The notes: generated by a model not told the origin, from the letters alone. A DNA stretch of 64,000 nt from Streptomyces sp. NBC_01294 (GCF_035917235.1 NZ_CP108423.1:6539501-6603500), one strand, 5' to 3'; positions 39,069-48,054 are shown, counted from the stretch's first letter. Numbers and translations are program-made.

Positions 39069-40274
39069 ATGACACAGGGTGGGGCAGCGCGGCGCACGGT
39101 CCTGGGGGCGGCCGTCCTGGCGGCGGGGACCGGAATGACCGGACTGGCGGCCGGGTCCGCATCCGCGGCCGGATCGGCGTCCGGATTCGCGTCCGGATCC
39201 GGCTCCGAGGCGAGCGGCGGGTACGGCGACGGAGGCCACCGGGACCTCCCCCACCCGACGGTCATCGGCCATCGCGGAGCCAGCGGCTACCGGCCGGAGC
39301 ACACGCTCGGCTCCTACCAGCTCGCCCTCGACCTGGGCGCCGACGTCGTCGAGCAGGACCTGGTCCCGACCCGGGACGGCCACCTGGTGTGCCGTCACGA
39401 GAACGAGATCGGCGGGACCACCGACGTCGCCGACCACCCCGCCTTCGCCTCCCGGCGCACCACCAAGTCCGTCGACGGGGTCTCCGTCACCGGCTGGTTC
39501 ACGGAGGACTTCACCCTCGCCGAGCTGAAGACCCTGCGCGCGAAGGAACGCATCCCCGCCGTCCGCCAGCGCAACACGCTCTACGACGGCCAGTGGGCCG
39601 TCCCCACCTTCGAAGAGGTGCTGCGCTGGGCCGACCGCGAGGGCAAGCGGCGCGGCCGGAAGGTCTGGCTGCACGTCGAGACCAAGCACCCCAGCTACTT
39701 CCGCGGCCTCGGCCTCGGCCTGGAGGAGCCCCTCGCCAAGCTGCTGCGGCGATACCGGCGCGACGGCCGGAACGCGGCCGTCTTCCTCCAGTCCTTCGAA
39801 CCCTCCAGCATCCAGCGCCTGTCCCGGCTGGTCTCCGCACCCCGCGTGGTGCTGCTCTCCGGGGCCGGCACCCGCCCCTGGGACTTCGAAGTGGCCAAGG
39901 ACCCGCGCACGGTCGCGGACCTGGTCAAGCCCGAGGGCCTCAAGTGGATCGCCGGCTTCGCCCAGGGCATCGGCCCGACCATGGACCTGATCCTCCCGCG
40001 CGACGCCGCCGGCCGACTGGGCGCACCGACCACCCTGGTGAAGGACGCGCACGCCCGCGGACTGCTGGTGCACCCCTATACCGCGCGCAACGAGAACAGC
40101 TTCCTGCCCGCCGAGTACCGCAGGGGCACGGATCCGGCCGCGTACGGCGACGCCTTGGGCGCCTTCCGGACCTACTTCGAACAGGGCATCGACGGAATCT
40201 TCACCGACAACCCGGACACCGGGCTGTACGCGGCGGAGGCCTTCCGTCCCGGCCGGCGCCCCGTCAACCGCTGA
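39069..40274 (+). CDS. Secreted glycerophosphodiester phosphodiesterase
   Basis: The protein has 401 residues. A twin-arginine-type signal (ARRTVLGAAVLAAG) precedes the catalytic domain: VIGHRGASGYRPEHT (His, Arg, Glu), VEQDLVPTRDG and VETKHPSYF. It hydrolyses glycerophosphodiesters and releases glycerol phosphate outside the cell. The in-frame stretch between the signal and the domain repeats SGSA/SGFA. ATG 39069 has GAGGAG upstream. A strong hairpin follows. Confidence 0.92.
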   Translation: MTQGGAARRTVLGAAVLAAGTGMTGLAAGSASAAGSASGFASGSGSEASGGYGDGGHRDLPHPTVIGHRGASGYRPEHTLGSYQLALDLGADVVEQDLVPTRDGHLVCRHENEIGGTTDVADHPAFASRRTTKSVDGVSVTGWFTEDFTLAELKTLRAKERIPAVRQRNTLYDGQWAVPTFEEVLRWADREGKRRGRKVWLHVETKHPSYFRGLGLGLEEPLAKLLRRYRRDGRNAAVFLQSFEPSSIQRLSRLVSAPRVVLLSGAGTRPWDFEVAKDPRTVADLVKPEGLKWIAGFAQGIGPTMDLILPRDAAGRLGAPTTLVKDAHARGLLVHPYTARNENSFLPAEYRRGTDPAAYGDALGAFRTYFEQGIDGIFTDNPDTGLYAAEAFRPGRRPVNR

Positions 40275-40288
40275 GCCCGCCTTCCCGA

Positions 40289-40337
40289 ACGAGTGGGCCG
40301 TGCCCGCCGGGGAAACCGGCGGGCACGGCCCACTCGT
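40289..40337. terminator. Perfect 22-bp hairpin after GDPD gene
   Basis: ACGAGTGGGCCGTGCCCGCC and its inverse are separated by GGAA. It is a very stable terminator for the upstream gene and argues against translation of the next gene starting before it. Confidence 0.85.
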
Positions 40338-40347
40338 CCCGCCCGGC

Positions 40348-40932
40348 ATGGACCTGCTGAAAGCTGACCTCTTTGACACGCTCGGCCCGCTGCTCTCCGC
40401 CGAGGCGGCCGCGGAGGCCCCGGGCACCGGAGTGGACGCGGCCGACCTGGAACAGGCCGTCTGGGTCAGGCTGCTGGAGAGCGGCCGGCGCGCACCCGAT
40501 CCGGCCGAGCCAGCGGAGCCGGCGCGCTGGCTGCGCCGGGCGGTACGGGCGGAGGCCCGGCTCGCCCGCCGCCGCGCCCGCCGGGAGATCCCGTACGACC
40601 ACCGTCGTCCCTCCGCGGACGGACACCGCCACCACTCCGCGGACGGCGGCCCGCCGGCCGGCGCCGCCGCGGGCGCCGAACCGGAAGACGCCCTTCTGCA
40701 CGGGGAGGAGAACCGCGCACTCCGATCGGCGGTCGCCCGGTTGCCCGGACGCTGCCCCGAGCTGATGAAGGCATTTCTTTCGCCCAGGGACCTCACCTAC
40801 CGTGAAATCGCAGGAGAGTTGGGTATCTCACAAGGAAGTTTGGGGCCCGTCCGTTCCCGTTGCCTGGGATGTCTGCGCAGAATGCTGGCTGCAGAGGTTG
40901 CGGCTCCTGGCCTGCGGGGAAAGGAGCGGTAG
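40348..40932 (+). CDS. Sigma-factor-like protein (region 4)
   Basis: The protein has 194 residues from ATG 40348; in-frame GTG 40300 lies inside the terminator hairpin. The C-terminal part (about 130-180, ALRSAVARLPGRCPELM and TYREIAGELGISQGSLGPVRSRCLGCL) is a sigma-70 region 4 helix-turn-helix. The N-terminal half is an Arg/Ala-rich, degenerate region 2. It may be a minor ECF-like sigma factor; no anti-sigma gene is visible. Confidence 0.75.
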   Translation: MDLLKADLFDTLGPLLSAEAAAEAPGTGVDAADLEQAVWVRLLESGRRAPDPAEPAEPARWLRRAVRAEARLARRRARREIPYDHRRPSADGHRHHSADGGPPAGAAAGAEPEDALLHGEENRALRSAVARLPGRCPELMKAFLSPRDLTYREIAGELGISQGSLGPVRSRCLGCLRRMLAAEVAAPGLRGKER

Positions 40933-40969
40933 ACCAACGGGCTACCAGGTGAGCTGGAGGCATGCGCAC

Positions 40970-41476
40970 ATGGGCATGAGCGTGACCATTTCGGCGGCGG
41001 CTGCCGAGGACGCTGAGCAGATCTTCAAACTGCAGTACCTGGCCTTCCAGCGCGAGGCCGAGCTGTACGGCAACTACCTCATCCAGCCGCTCACCCAGTC
41101 CCTGGACTCCCTCAAGGGGGAGCTGGCGACGGACACCGTCCTCGTGGCCCGGCTCGGCGACGAGATCGTCGGCACCGTGCGCGGCAGCGTGGACGAGGAC
41201 GGCACCGGCAAGATCGCCAAGCTCTGCGTCCACCCGCGCCTGCAGGGCCACGGGCTCGGCGCGCGCCTGCTGCGCGCGATGGAGGAGGCCCTGGCGAGCC
41301 CCGGCACCACCACCCGCTTCCGCCTGCACACCGGGCACAAGAGCGAGTCCAACCTGCGCCTCTACCGCAAGGCCGGCTACGTCAAGGTCGGCGGCCGCAC
41401 GGCCTCCGACGGTGTCCAGCTGGTGATCCTGGAGAAGGAAGCCAAGGACCCGACCGACTTCACGGTCAGCGCCTAG
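40970..41476 (+). CDS. GNAT-family N-acetyltransferase
   Basis: The protein has 168 residues. The acetyl-CoA loop is VHPRLQGHGLGARLL (about 86-100), and the final NLRLYRKAGYVKVG matches motif B. The substrate is unknown. ATG 40970 has GGAGG 10 bases upstream; ATG 40976 is an alternative. It follows the sigma-like gene by 37 bp. Confidence 0.9.
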   Translation: MGMSVTISAAAAEDAEQIFKLQYLAFQREAELYGNYLIQPLTQSLDSLKGELATDTVLVARLGDEIVGTVRGSVDEDGTGKIAKLCVHPRLQGHGLGARLLRAMEEALASPGTTTRFRLHTGHKSESNLRLYRKAGYVKVGGRTASDGVQLVILEKEAKDPTDFTVSA

Positions 41477-41491
41477 CAGCGCCCGGACGGT

Positions 41492-41911
41492 TCAGCGCTT
41501 GCGCAGCCAGAGCATCCCGGTGATCGGCAGGATCACCGGGATGAACAGGTAGCCCCTCCCGAACTGGGACCACACGGTCGTGTCGGGGAAGGAATCCGGG
41601 CTCACCAGCGTCCAGGCGCCCACGGCCAGGACGCCGGCCAGCTCGGCGGCGCAGCAGACCAGCGCCGCCTTGCGGGCCCGCTCCCCGCCGCGCACGAGCG
41701 AGTACGTGATGAACGCGTAGGCCAGCGCGGCCACGGCGGACAGCGAGTACGCCAGCGGGGCCCGGCCGAACTCGGTGGAGATCTGGAAGGCCGACCGCGA
41801 GACCGCGCCCACCACCATCACCCCGTACAGCCACACCAGCAGCAGCCCCGGGCCGGAGACCAGCCGCTTGCGCCCGGCGGGAGCGGCTGTCGTCGTGTCA
41901 GCGTCAGGCAC
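41492..41911 (-). CDS. Four-helix membrane protein, unknown
   Basis: The protein has 139 residues with four hydrophobic helices and short charged loops, ending MLWLRKR. The start overlaps the upstream membrane protein gene by 8 bp, so the two are co-translated and may form one complex. Family not recognised. Confidence 0.75.
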   Translation of the reverse strand: MPDADTTTAAPAGRKRLVSGPGLLLVWLYGVMVVGAVSRSAFQISTEFGRAPLAYSLSAVAALAYAFITYSLVRGGERARKAALVCCAAELAGVLAVGAWTLVSPDSFPDTTVWSQFGRGYLFIPVILPITGMLWLRKR

Positions 41912-42272
41912 CGGTGGTTCCCCAGATGTCGTAGAGCCGTACTTCGAGGACGGCGAGGACGACCGCGCCGGCGGCCACCGTCACCGATCCCCACCGGGTC
42001 CGCTCGGTCAGCGAGAGCATCCCGGCGGCCGGCACCGCGGCGAAGGCGCCCAGCAGGTAGGCCACGAAGATGACCGTGCCCTCGTCGGGCTTCTCGCCCT
42101 GGGCCAGCTTGACCAGGCCGATCACCAGCTGGGCCAGGACCAGCACGGTCACGACGGCCATGCCGATGAAATGCCAGTCCTTGGTCGGCTGGTCCCGCCA
42201 TGCGGCGAAACCGCACCAGGCGGCGAGGGCGAGTGCGGCCACGCCGATGGCGACCGTCAGGGCGTCGAGCAT
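41904..42272 (-). CDS. Four-helix membrane protein, unknown
   Basis: The protein has 122 residues with about four membrane segments (LTVAIGVAALALAAWCGFAA, then AVVTVLVLAQLVIGLV and two more). There is no catalytic motif. It is the first gene of a two-gene operon with the next small membrane protein and is divergent from the metNIQ leader. Confidence 0.75.
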   Translation of the reverse strand: MLDALTVAIGVAALALAAWCGFAAWRDQPTKDWHFIGMAVVTVLVLAQLVIGLVKLAQGEKPDEGTVIFVAYLLGAFAAVPAAGMLSLTERTRWGSVTVAAGAVVLAVLEVRLYDIWGTTGA

Positions 42273-42573
42273 GCAGCGAGGGTATTACGGGCCGAAAGAC
42301 CCGATGCGCGCACCCCTCTCACCGGCCCCCCGGGCCCCGGTCGGGCGCCCGCTGCGCCGACCGTGGTCTTGACCACAACGACCCTGCCGAGGCCCTCCCG
42401 ACGCGCCGCGCCGAACGGGCCGTGCGGGCGCTGTCGGTGCAGGTCGGCATCGGGGGAGCAGGGGTCGGGGCGGACGGTGCCGGTGTGTGGTCCCGTCCGG
42501 TATGTGGTCGCATTGCGTCCGCTATCCGGACGGTTTTGATCGGTGAGGGGATACGTCTGGTTTACTTGGGCCC
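42273..42573. other. Spacer upstream of the met leader ORF
   Basis: No gene is recognised here. It holds a -35-like TTGATC (42536-42541) and a TTACTT (42562-42567) that would place transcription start on the ATG at 42574. Confidence 0.4.
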
Positions 42574-42660
42574 ATGACCACGACGAGCAACCGCACCCTT
42601 GCGACCGAGGCGACGATGACGCCCGGTGCTCGTTGTATGTGTCGAATGTGCGCCTTCTGA
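42574..42660 (+). CDS. Met/Cys-rich leader peptide upstream of metNIQ
   Basis: A 28-codon ORF ends ...GARCMCRMCAF and stop, with Cys and Met codons bunched in its last eight codons. It starts at or near the predicted transcription start, so it is probably leaderless. A GTCTCGC/GCGAGAC hairpin lies 14 bases after the stop, ahead of metN. This is the layout of a translation-dependent attenuator in which ribosome speed at Cys/Met codons reports sulfur amino-acid supply. Cysteine-rich leader ORFs controlling sulfur genes are known in mycobacteria; its role here is inferred. Confidence 0.6.
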   Translation: MTTTSNRTLATEATMTPGARCMCRMCAF

Positions 42661-42674
42661 GGGCCCCTTACTGA

Positions 42675-42696
42675 GTCTCGCGCCCCGAAGCGAGAC
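42675..42696 (+). promoter_or_regulatory. Hairpin in the metN leader
   Basis: GTCTCGC and GCGAGAC enclose an 8-base loop. It may be an attenuator or anti-attenuator arm. No T run follows. Confidence 0.45.
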
Positions 42697-42863
42697 CAGC
42701 CGCGCCAGCGCGTCACCCCTTGATGAACTGCACGGCTCACTGCTGCCCCGCGCATGTGTCGAAGCCATCGTTTTCTGACGGTTCGTCCCGTATCGCGTCC
42801 CCAGATGTTTGCCCCGTGCCCGGCACCACGCTGCGCCGTGCACTCGACAGCGACGGAAATCCC

Positions 42864-43919
42864 TTGATCACCACATCGGGCCTCATGAAGGTCTACCAGT
42901 CCCGTGGCCGTGAGGTCACCGCCCTGGACGGCGTCGATCTCCACGTCCGCGAGGGCGAGGTCTACGGAGTCATCGGCCAGAGCGGCGCCGGCAAATCCTC
43001 CCTGATCCGCTGCGTGAACCTGCTGGAGCGCCCCACCACCGGCACCGTGAGCGTCGACGGCGTCGACCTCACCGCGCTCGCCGGCCGCGGCCGCCGCGCC
43101 GGCAAGGAGCTCCGCGAGGCCCGCAGCCGCATCGGCATGGTCTTCCAGCACTTCAACCTGCTGTCCTCGCGCACCGTTCAGGGCAACATCGAGCTGCCCC
43201 TGGAGATCCTCGGCGTCTCCGGCCGCGAGCGCTCCCGCAAGGCCCTCGAACTCCTCGACCTGGTCGGCCTCGCCGACAAGGCCAAGGCCTACCCCACCCA
43301 GCTCTCCGGCGGCCAGAAGCAGCGCGTCGGCATCGCCCGCGCCCTGGCCGGCGACCCCAAGGTGCTGCTCTCCGACGAGGCCACCAGCGCCCTGGACCCC
43401 GAGACCACGCGCTCCATCCTCAAGCTGCTGCGCGACCTCAACCAGCAGCTCGGCCTGACCGTGCTGCTCATCACGCACGAGATGGACGTGGTCAAGTCCG
43501 TCTGCGACTCGGCCGCCCTGATGAAGAACGGCCGGATCATCGAGTCCGGCACCGTCGCCGAGCTGCTCGCCACCCCCGGCTCCGAACTCGCCGGCGAGCT
43601 CTTCCCGGTCACCGGCGCCGCCACCGGCCCCGACCGCACGGTCGTCGACGTCACCTTCCACGGCGAAGCCGCCGTCCAGCCGGTCATCTCGCAGCTCTCG
43701 CGCACGTACAACATCGACATCTCGATCCTGGGCGCCGCGATGGACACCGTCGCCGGCCGGCAGATCGGCCGCATGCGCATCGAACTTCCCGGCCGCTACG
43801 AGGACAACGTCGTGCCCGTGGGCTTCCTGCGCGAGCAGGGCCTCCAGATCGACATCGTCGAGGGTGCCGCCGACGCCGACAACGAATTCGCCGTACTGGT
43901 CAAGGATGGTGCCAAGTGA
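42864..43919 (+). CDS. metN: Methionine ABC transporter ATP-binding protein
   Basis: The protein has 351 residues from TTG 42864, which gives the family's usual ITTSGLMKVYQ start. The frame stays open upstream to 42720 and would add a Cys-rich stretch (MNCTAHCCPAH), which I regard as leader sequence. Walker A GQSGAGKSS, signature LSGGQKQRVG, Walker B LLSDEATSALD and His in LITHEMD are present. The C-terminal NIL domain (about 265-350) senses methionine and inhibits transport. It powers methionine import with MetI and MetQ. The stop overlaps the metI start. Confidence 0.95.
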   Translation: MITTSGLMKVYQSRGREVTALDGVDLHVREGEVYGVIGQSGAGKSSLIRCVNLLERPTTGTVSVDGVDLTALAGRGRRAGKELREARSRIGMVFQHFNLLSSRTVQGNIELPLEILGVSGRERSRKALELLDLVGLADKAKAYPTQLSGGQKQRVGIARALAGDPKVLLSDEATSALDPETTRSILKLLRDLNQQLGLTVLLITHEMDVVKSVCDSAALMKNGRIIESGTVAELLATPGSELAGELFPVTGAATGPDRTVVDVTFHGEAAVQPVISQLSRTYNIDISILGAAMDTVAGRQIGRMRIELPGRYEDNVVPVGFLREQGLQIDIVEGAADADNEFAVLVKDGAK

Positions 43920-44584
43920 CCTGGTCCGAGATGCAGCCCCTGCTCACCCAGGGCACCTACGACACCCTCTACATGGTGCTGTGGTCGACCCTGGTGACCG
44001 TGCTCGGCGGACTGCCCATCGGCATCCTGCTGGTCCTCACCGACAAGGGCGGCCTGCTGCGGAACCAGCCGTTCAACAAGGTCCTCGGCGTGATCGTGAA
44101 CATAGGCCGCTCGCTGCCGTTCATCATCCTGCTGATCTTCCTGATCCCGGTCACCACGGCCATCGTCGGCACGTTCATCGGCCCCACCGCCATGATCGTC
44201 CCGCTCGCCATCGGCGCCATCCCCTTCTTCGCCCGGCTGGTCGAGACCGCCGTCCGCGAGGTGGACCACGGCCTGATCGAGGCCGTCGAGTCCATGGGCG
44301 GCGGGGTCCCCACGCTCGTCGGCAAGGTGCTCCTCCCGCAGGCCCTGCCCTCGCTCGTCGCCGGAGTCACCACCACCGTCATCACGCTCGTCGGCTACTC
44401 GGCCATGGCCGGCGCCGTCGGCGGCGAAGGACTCGGCTCCAAGGCCATCACGTACGGCTTCCAGCGCTTCGAGACCGGCTTCATGGTCGCCACCGTCGTG
44501 GTCCTGATCGGCCTCGTGTCGGTGATCCAGCTGATCGGCGACGGCGTGGTCCGCATCCTCGCCCGCCGCGGCCGGACCGCCTGA
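43916..44584 (+). CDS. metI: Methionine ABC transporter permease
   Basis: The protein has 222 residues with about five membrane helices and the EAA-type loop HGLIEAVESMGGG. GTG 43916 overlaps the metN stop (GTGA). It forms the methionine channel with a MetN dimer. Confidence 0.95.
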   Translation: MTWSEMQPLLTQGTYDTLYMVLWSTLVTVLGGLPIGILLVLTDKGGLLRNQPFNKVLGVIVNIGRSLPFIILLIFLIPVTTAIVGTFIGPTAMIVPLAIGAIPFFARLVETAVREVDHGLIEAVESMGGGVPTLVGKVLLPQALPSLVAGVTTTVITLVGYSAMAGAVGGEGLGSKAITYGFQRFETGFMVATVVVLIGLVSVIQLIGDGVVRILARRGRTA

Positions 44585-44597
44585 CCGGTCGCCCGTA

Positions 44598-44652
44598 CCG
44601 GCCACCGGCCACCGGCCACCGGCCACCGGCCACCGGCCACCGGCCACCGGCC
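44598..44652 (+). repeat. Heptamer tandem repeat in the metI-metQ spacer
   Basis: CCGGCCA is repeated almost eight times without mismatch. It starts 14 bp after the metI stop and ends about 105 bp before metQ. Repeat number may vary between strains, and the transcribed repeat (GGCC-rich) could affect readthrough to metQ. Confidence 0.95.
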
Positions 44653-44757
44653 GACCCGGCTTCCCCCAGACCTTTTCTCCCAGAAAGCCCGCACTTGTCG
44701 TGCTTGGGCCACCACCAGCAAGTCTTCGGTACTTGTTCAGCAAGAAAGGCACTCTTC

Positions 44758-45621
44758 GTGCGTAAGAACATCAAGCTCACCGTCCTCGCCGCCACGGCCA
44801 CCGCGCTCACCCTCGGCCTCACCGCCTGCGGCACCTCCTCGGACCCGTCCTCCGCCAAGACGGACGGCGGCAAGGCGGACGAGAGCAAGCCGCTCGTCAT
44901 CGCGGCCTCCCCGAGCCCGCACGCCGACATCCTGAACTTCGTCAAGGACAAGCTCGCGGCCAAGGAAGGCCTCAAGCTGGACGTCAAGGAGTTCACGGAC
45001 TACGTCCTGCCGAACACCGCCACCGAGCAGGGCCAGGTCGACGGCAACTACTTCCAGCACAAGCCGTACCTCGACGACTTCAACAAGAAGAACAACACGC
45101 ACGTCGTGCCCGTCGTGAACGTGCACCTGGAGCCCCTCGGCCTCTACTCCAAGAAGGTCAAGGCCATAGGCGACATCAAGGCCGGCCAGACCATCGCCGT
45201 CCCCAACGACACCACCAACGAGGGCCGCGCGCTCCAGCTGCTCGCCGCGAACAACCTGATCACCCTCAAGGAGGGTGTCGGCACCAGCGCCAAGCTGTCC
45301 GACATCACCGACAAGAAGGGCCTGGAGTTCAAGGAGCTGGAGGCCGCCACGGTCCCGCGCGCCCTGAACGACGTGGACGCCGCGATCATCAACGGCAACT
45401 ACGCGATCGAGGCCAACCTGTCGCCCGCCAAGGACGCGCTGATCCTGGAGAAGGCCGAGGGCAACCCCTACGCCAACTTCCTCGCGGTCAAGGACGGCAG
45501 CCAGAACGACCCGCGGGTCCAGAAGCTCGCCAAGCTCCTGAACTCCGACGAGGTCAAGAAGTTCATCGAGGAGAAGTACCAGGGCTCGGTCATCCCGGCC
45601 TTCGGCACCCCGGCCTCCTGA
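44758..45621 (+). CDS. metQ: Methionine-binding lipoprotein
   Basis: The protein has 287 residues. The lipobox LTAC follows a short signal (Cys24). The NlpA/MetQ fold is clear from VIAASPSPHADIL, NYFQHKPYLDDFN and IPAFGTP. It is anchored outside and delivers methionine to MetNI. GTG 44758 has AAAGG upstream. Confidence 0.95.
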   Translation: MRKNIKLTVLAATATALTLGLTACGTSSDPSSAKTDGGKADESKPLVIAASPSPHADILNFVKDKLAAKEGLKLDVKEFTDYVLPNTATEQGQVDGNYFQHKPYLDDFNKKNNTHVVPVVNVHLEPLGLYSKKVKAIGDIKAGQTIAVPNDTTNEGRALQLLAANNLITLKEGVGTSAKLSDITDKKGLEFKELEAATVPRALNDVDAAIINGNYAIEANLSPAKDALILEKAEGNPYANFLAVKDGSQNDPRVQKLAKLLNSDEVKKFIEEKYQGSVIPAFGTPAS

Positions 45622-45896
45622 CCCGGCTTCCGGAGCCCGGCCTCCTGACCCCGGCCTCCGGAGCCCCACGGCCCGACCCGTCGGGTCTCCACGGTCATGC
45701 ATCTCGGCCCCGTACGCCCCTGTCGGCGCGCGGGGCCGAGTTCTGCCCGCTTCCGGGCAACCCGGCCCTGCACATCCCCCGGTCGATGCTGCATGCTGTG
45801 GCCTACGACCCGCACCAGCGGTCCCGCACGATCGGTCCCGCACCGCGGTCGCCTCGCAACACGGTCGCACCACGGTCTCAGGCATGGAGCTGCGCA

Positions 45897-46586
45897 ATGA
45901 CTACCACCTTCCCGGACGTCACCATCAGCACGGACCGGCTGGTGCTGCGCTCCTTCGAGGAAGAGGACGTCACCGCGCTCACCGAGATGATGAACGACGA
46001 GAACGTCATCGCCTGGACCCCCGTGCCGCACCCCTACACCCACGCGGACGGGCACGGCTGGGCCACCCGGGACTCCCACACCGAACGCACCGAGGGCCGC
46101 GGCATCGTCCTCGCCGTCACCGAGTTCCTTACCCAGCGCCTCGTCGGCATCGTCCACCTCCAGAACACCAACTGGCGCACCCGCTCCACCGAGGTCGGCT
46201 ACGTCACCGCCCCCTGGGCCCGCGGCGAGGGCTACGCCAGCGAGTCCGTCCTGGCCGTCGCCCAATGGCTCTTCCGCGACCAGGGGTTCGAGCGCCTCGA
46301 ACTGCGCACCGCCGCCGACAACACGGCCTCCCAGCAGGTGGCCCAGAAGATCGGCTGCATCAGCGAAGGCGTCCTGCGCAACGCGTGGATAGTGCGCACC
46401 CAGACGGCCGAGGGCGGCTGGACCGACACCCGCACCGACCTCATCGTCTGGAGCCTCGTCCCCGAGGACCTCGACGACGGCGACGGCTACGAGGGGTACG
46501 ACGGCTACGACAGCTACGCCGGCAGCTCCGCCTTCGGGCAGCGGGCCGACGCGAACGGCTACGCCGTCGGCGCCGACTGGAGCTGA
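45897..46586 (+). CDS. GNAT-family N-acetyltransferase (RimJ-like)
   Basis: The protein has 229 residues. It matches the RimJ/RimL type: TDRLVLRSFEEEDV, TAPWARGEGYASESVLAVAQWLF and LRTAADNTASQQVAQKIGC. After about residue 195 comes a low-complexity Tyr/Gly/Asp tail (GYEGYDGYDSYAG) not needed for catalysis. ATG 45897 has GGAG upstream; another ATG 13 bp earlier is out of frame. Likely a protein or small-amine acetylator. The 275-bp spacer before it holds only GC-rich imperfect repeats. Confidence 0.88.
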   Translation: MTTTFPDVTISTDRLVLRSFEEEDVTALTEMMNDENVIAWTPVPHPYTHADGHGWATRDSHTERTEGRGIVLAVTEFLTQRLVGIVHLQNTNWRTRSTEVGYVTAPWARGEGYASESVLAVAQWLFRDQGFERLELRTAADNTASQQVAQKIGCISEGVLRNAWIVRTQTAEGGWTDTRTDLIVWSLVPEDLDDGDGYEGYDGYDSYAGSSAFGQRADANGYAVGADWS

Positions 46587-46662
46587 ACCGATGACCAGGT
46601 AGTCTCACCGTGCCCGACCCCCTCGACGAGACTTCGCCCCCCACACCAGGAGACTGACGACG

Positions 46663-47865
46663 ATGGCCGACCGGGTCACGGTGATCGGCTGGGACGGTTC
46701 GCCCCTGACCGCGGCCGCCCGGTCAGCGCTCTCGGCCGCCACCCTGGTGGCCGGCGCCGCCCACCACCTCGCGCTCCCCGAAGTCCCGCCCACCGCCGAA
46801 CGCATCCGCCTCGGCAGCCTCGGCCTCGCCGCCCGCCGCATCGCCGGCCACCGCGGCACCGCGGTGGTCTTCGCCGACGGCGACCCCGGCTTCTTCGGCG
46901 TCGTACGCACCCTGCGCGCCCCCGAGCACGGCCTGGAGGTCGAGGTCGTCCCGGCCGTCTCCGCCGTGGCCGCCGCCTTCGCCCGCGCCGGCATGCCCTG
47001 GGACGACGCCCAGGTCGTCGTCGCCCACCCCCGCACCCTGCGCCGCGCCGTCAACGTCTGCCGCGCCCACGCCAAGGTCGCCGTCCTCACCTCGCCCGGC
47101 GCCGGCCCCGCCGAACTCGCCCTGCTCCTCGACGGAGTCCACCGCACCTTCGTCGTCTGCGAGGAACTCGGCACCGACCGGGAGCAGGTGAGCGTCCTCA
47201 CCTCCGACAAGGCCGCCGACCACAGCTGGCGCGACCCCAACGTCGTCATCGTCATCGGCGGCGGGGGACAGGCACCGACCGCCGACACCGGCTGGCTGCT
47301 CGGCCAGAGCGCCGCCCAGTCGGGCGAGCGCGGCTGGGCGCGGCCCCGGCCCGACGCCGGCGAAGGGGAGTCGGCGCAGCTCCGCGCGGCACAACTCGCG
47401 CGGCTCGGCCCGCGCACCGGCGACCTCGTCTGGGACATCGGCGCCGGATCCGGCGGCGTGGCCGTCGACGCCGCCGTCCTCGGCGCCGCCGTCATCGCGG
47501 TGGACGCCGACCCGCACGCCTGCGAACGCGTAACTGCCGCCGCGCGCAAGCGCGGAGTGCAGCTCCAGGTCGTCGCCGGCCGCGCCCCGCACGTCCTGGA
47601 GAACCTGCCCGAACCCGACGTCGTCCGGGTCGGCGGAGGCGGCGCCGAAGTGGTCGCGGCCGTCGCCGACCGCCGCCCCGAACGGATCGTCAGCCACGCC
47701 TCCACCCGCGACGACGCGGAGGCCATCGGGCGGGTACTCACCGAACACGGGTACGCCCTCGAGTGCGCCCTGCTCCAGTCCGTCGCCCTGGACCCCCGCA
47801 CCTGGGCTGAACAGGACCGTTCCGTGGTGTTCCTGCTGTCGGCGCAGCGCCCTGTGACCCGCTGA
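46663..47865 (+). CDS. cobL: Precorrin-6Y C5,15-methyltransferase (CbiE/CbiT fusion)
   Basis: The protein has 400 residues. The N-terminal tetrapyrrole methylase (CbiE type, about 1-200: VTVIGWDGSPLT, ADGDPGFFGVVRTL, VPAVSAVAAAFARAG) is fused to a CbiT-type decarboxylating methyltransferase (about 235-400) with SAM loop VWDIGAGSGGVAVD. It methylates C5 and C15 and decarboxylates precorrin-6Y in cobalamin synthesis. The start is ATG 46663. Confidence 0.93.
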   Translation: MADRVTVIGWDGSPLTAAARSALSAATLVAGAAHHLALPEVPPTAERIRLGSLGLAARRIAGHRGTAVVFADGDPGFFGVVRTLRAPEHGLEVEVVPAVSAVAAAFARAGMPWDDAQVVVAHPRTLRRAVNVCRAHAKVAVLTSPGAGPAELALLLDGVHRTFVVCEELGTDREQVSVLTSDKAADHSWRDPNVVIVIGGGGQAPTADTGWLLGQSAAQSGERGWARPRPDAGEGESAQLRAAQLARLGPRTGDLVWDIGAGSGGVAVDAAVLGAAVIAVDADPHACERVTAAARKRGVQLQVVAGRAPHVLENLPEPDVVRVGGGGAEVVAAVADRRPERIVSHASTRDDAEAIGRVLTEHGYALECALLQSVALDPRTWAEQDRSVVFLLSAQRPVTR

Positions 47866-48001
47866 GACGAGGGCCGGGGTAGGCTGGCCGATCGTCGTAC
47901 TGCCCCGACGATTCGGGCATCGCGACACCACCCGGACGCGCGACGTGGCGCAGTCCACAGAGGACCGTGGCGGTTCTGGCCGACACGATGGCTAACGGGC
48001 G

Positions 48002-48054
48002 CGACAATGCTTACTGGTTGTCGTGCAGGCGCGTGCGAGACGAACTCGTCGCAC
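48002..48054 (+). promoter_or_regulatory. Two hairpins in the leader of the BluB-CobT gene
   Basis: CGACAA/TTGTCG and GTGCGA/TCGCAC form two adjacent stem-loops 86-138 bp before the start at 48140. A TAGGCT -10-like box lies at 47880-47885. I searched for cobalamin-riboswitch motifs and did not see them. Confidence 0.35.

Noticed and set aside
40300..40347. Longer start (GTG 40300) for the sigma-like protein
   Set aside because: It would begin inside the perfect terminator hairpin of the preceding gene.
42720..42863. 48-codon N-terminal extension of metN
   Set aside because: MetN proteins begin with the ITTSGLMKVYQ-like segment; the extra Cys-rich stretch fits leader sequence better.
42660..42863. 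SAM riboswitch upstream of metN
   Set aside because: I could not find the conserved core of SAM-I or SAM-IV; a covariance search would be decisive.
44598..44652. CRISPR-like array
   Set aside because: Seven-bp units without spacers; it is a simple tandem repeat.
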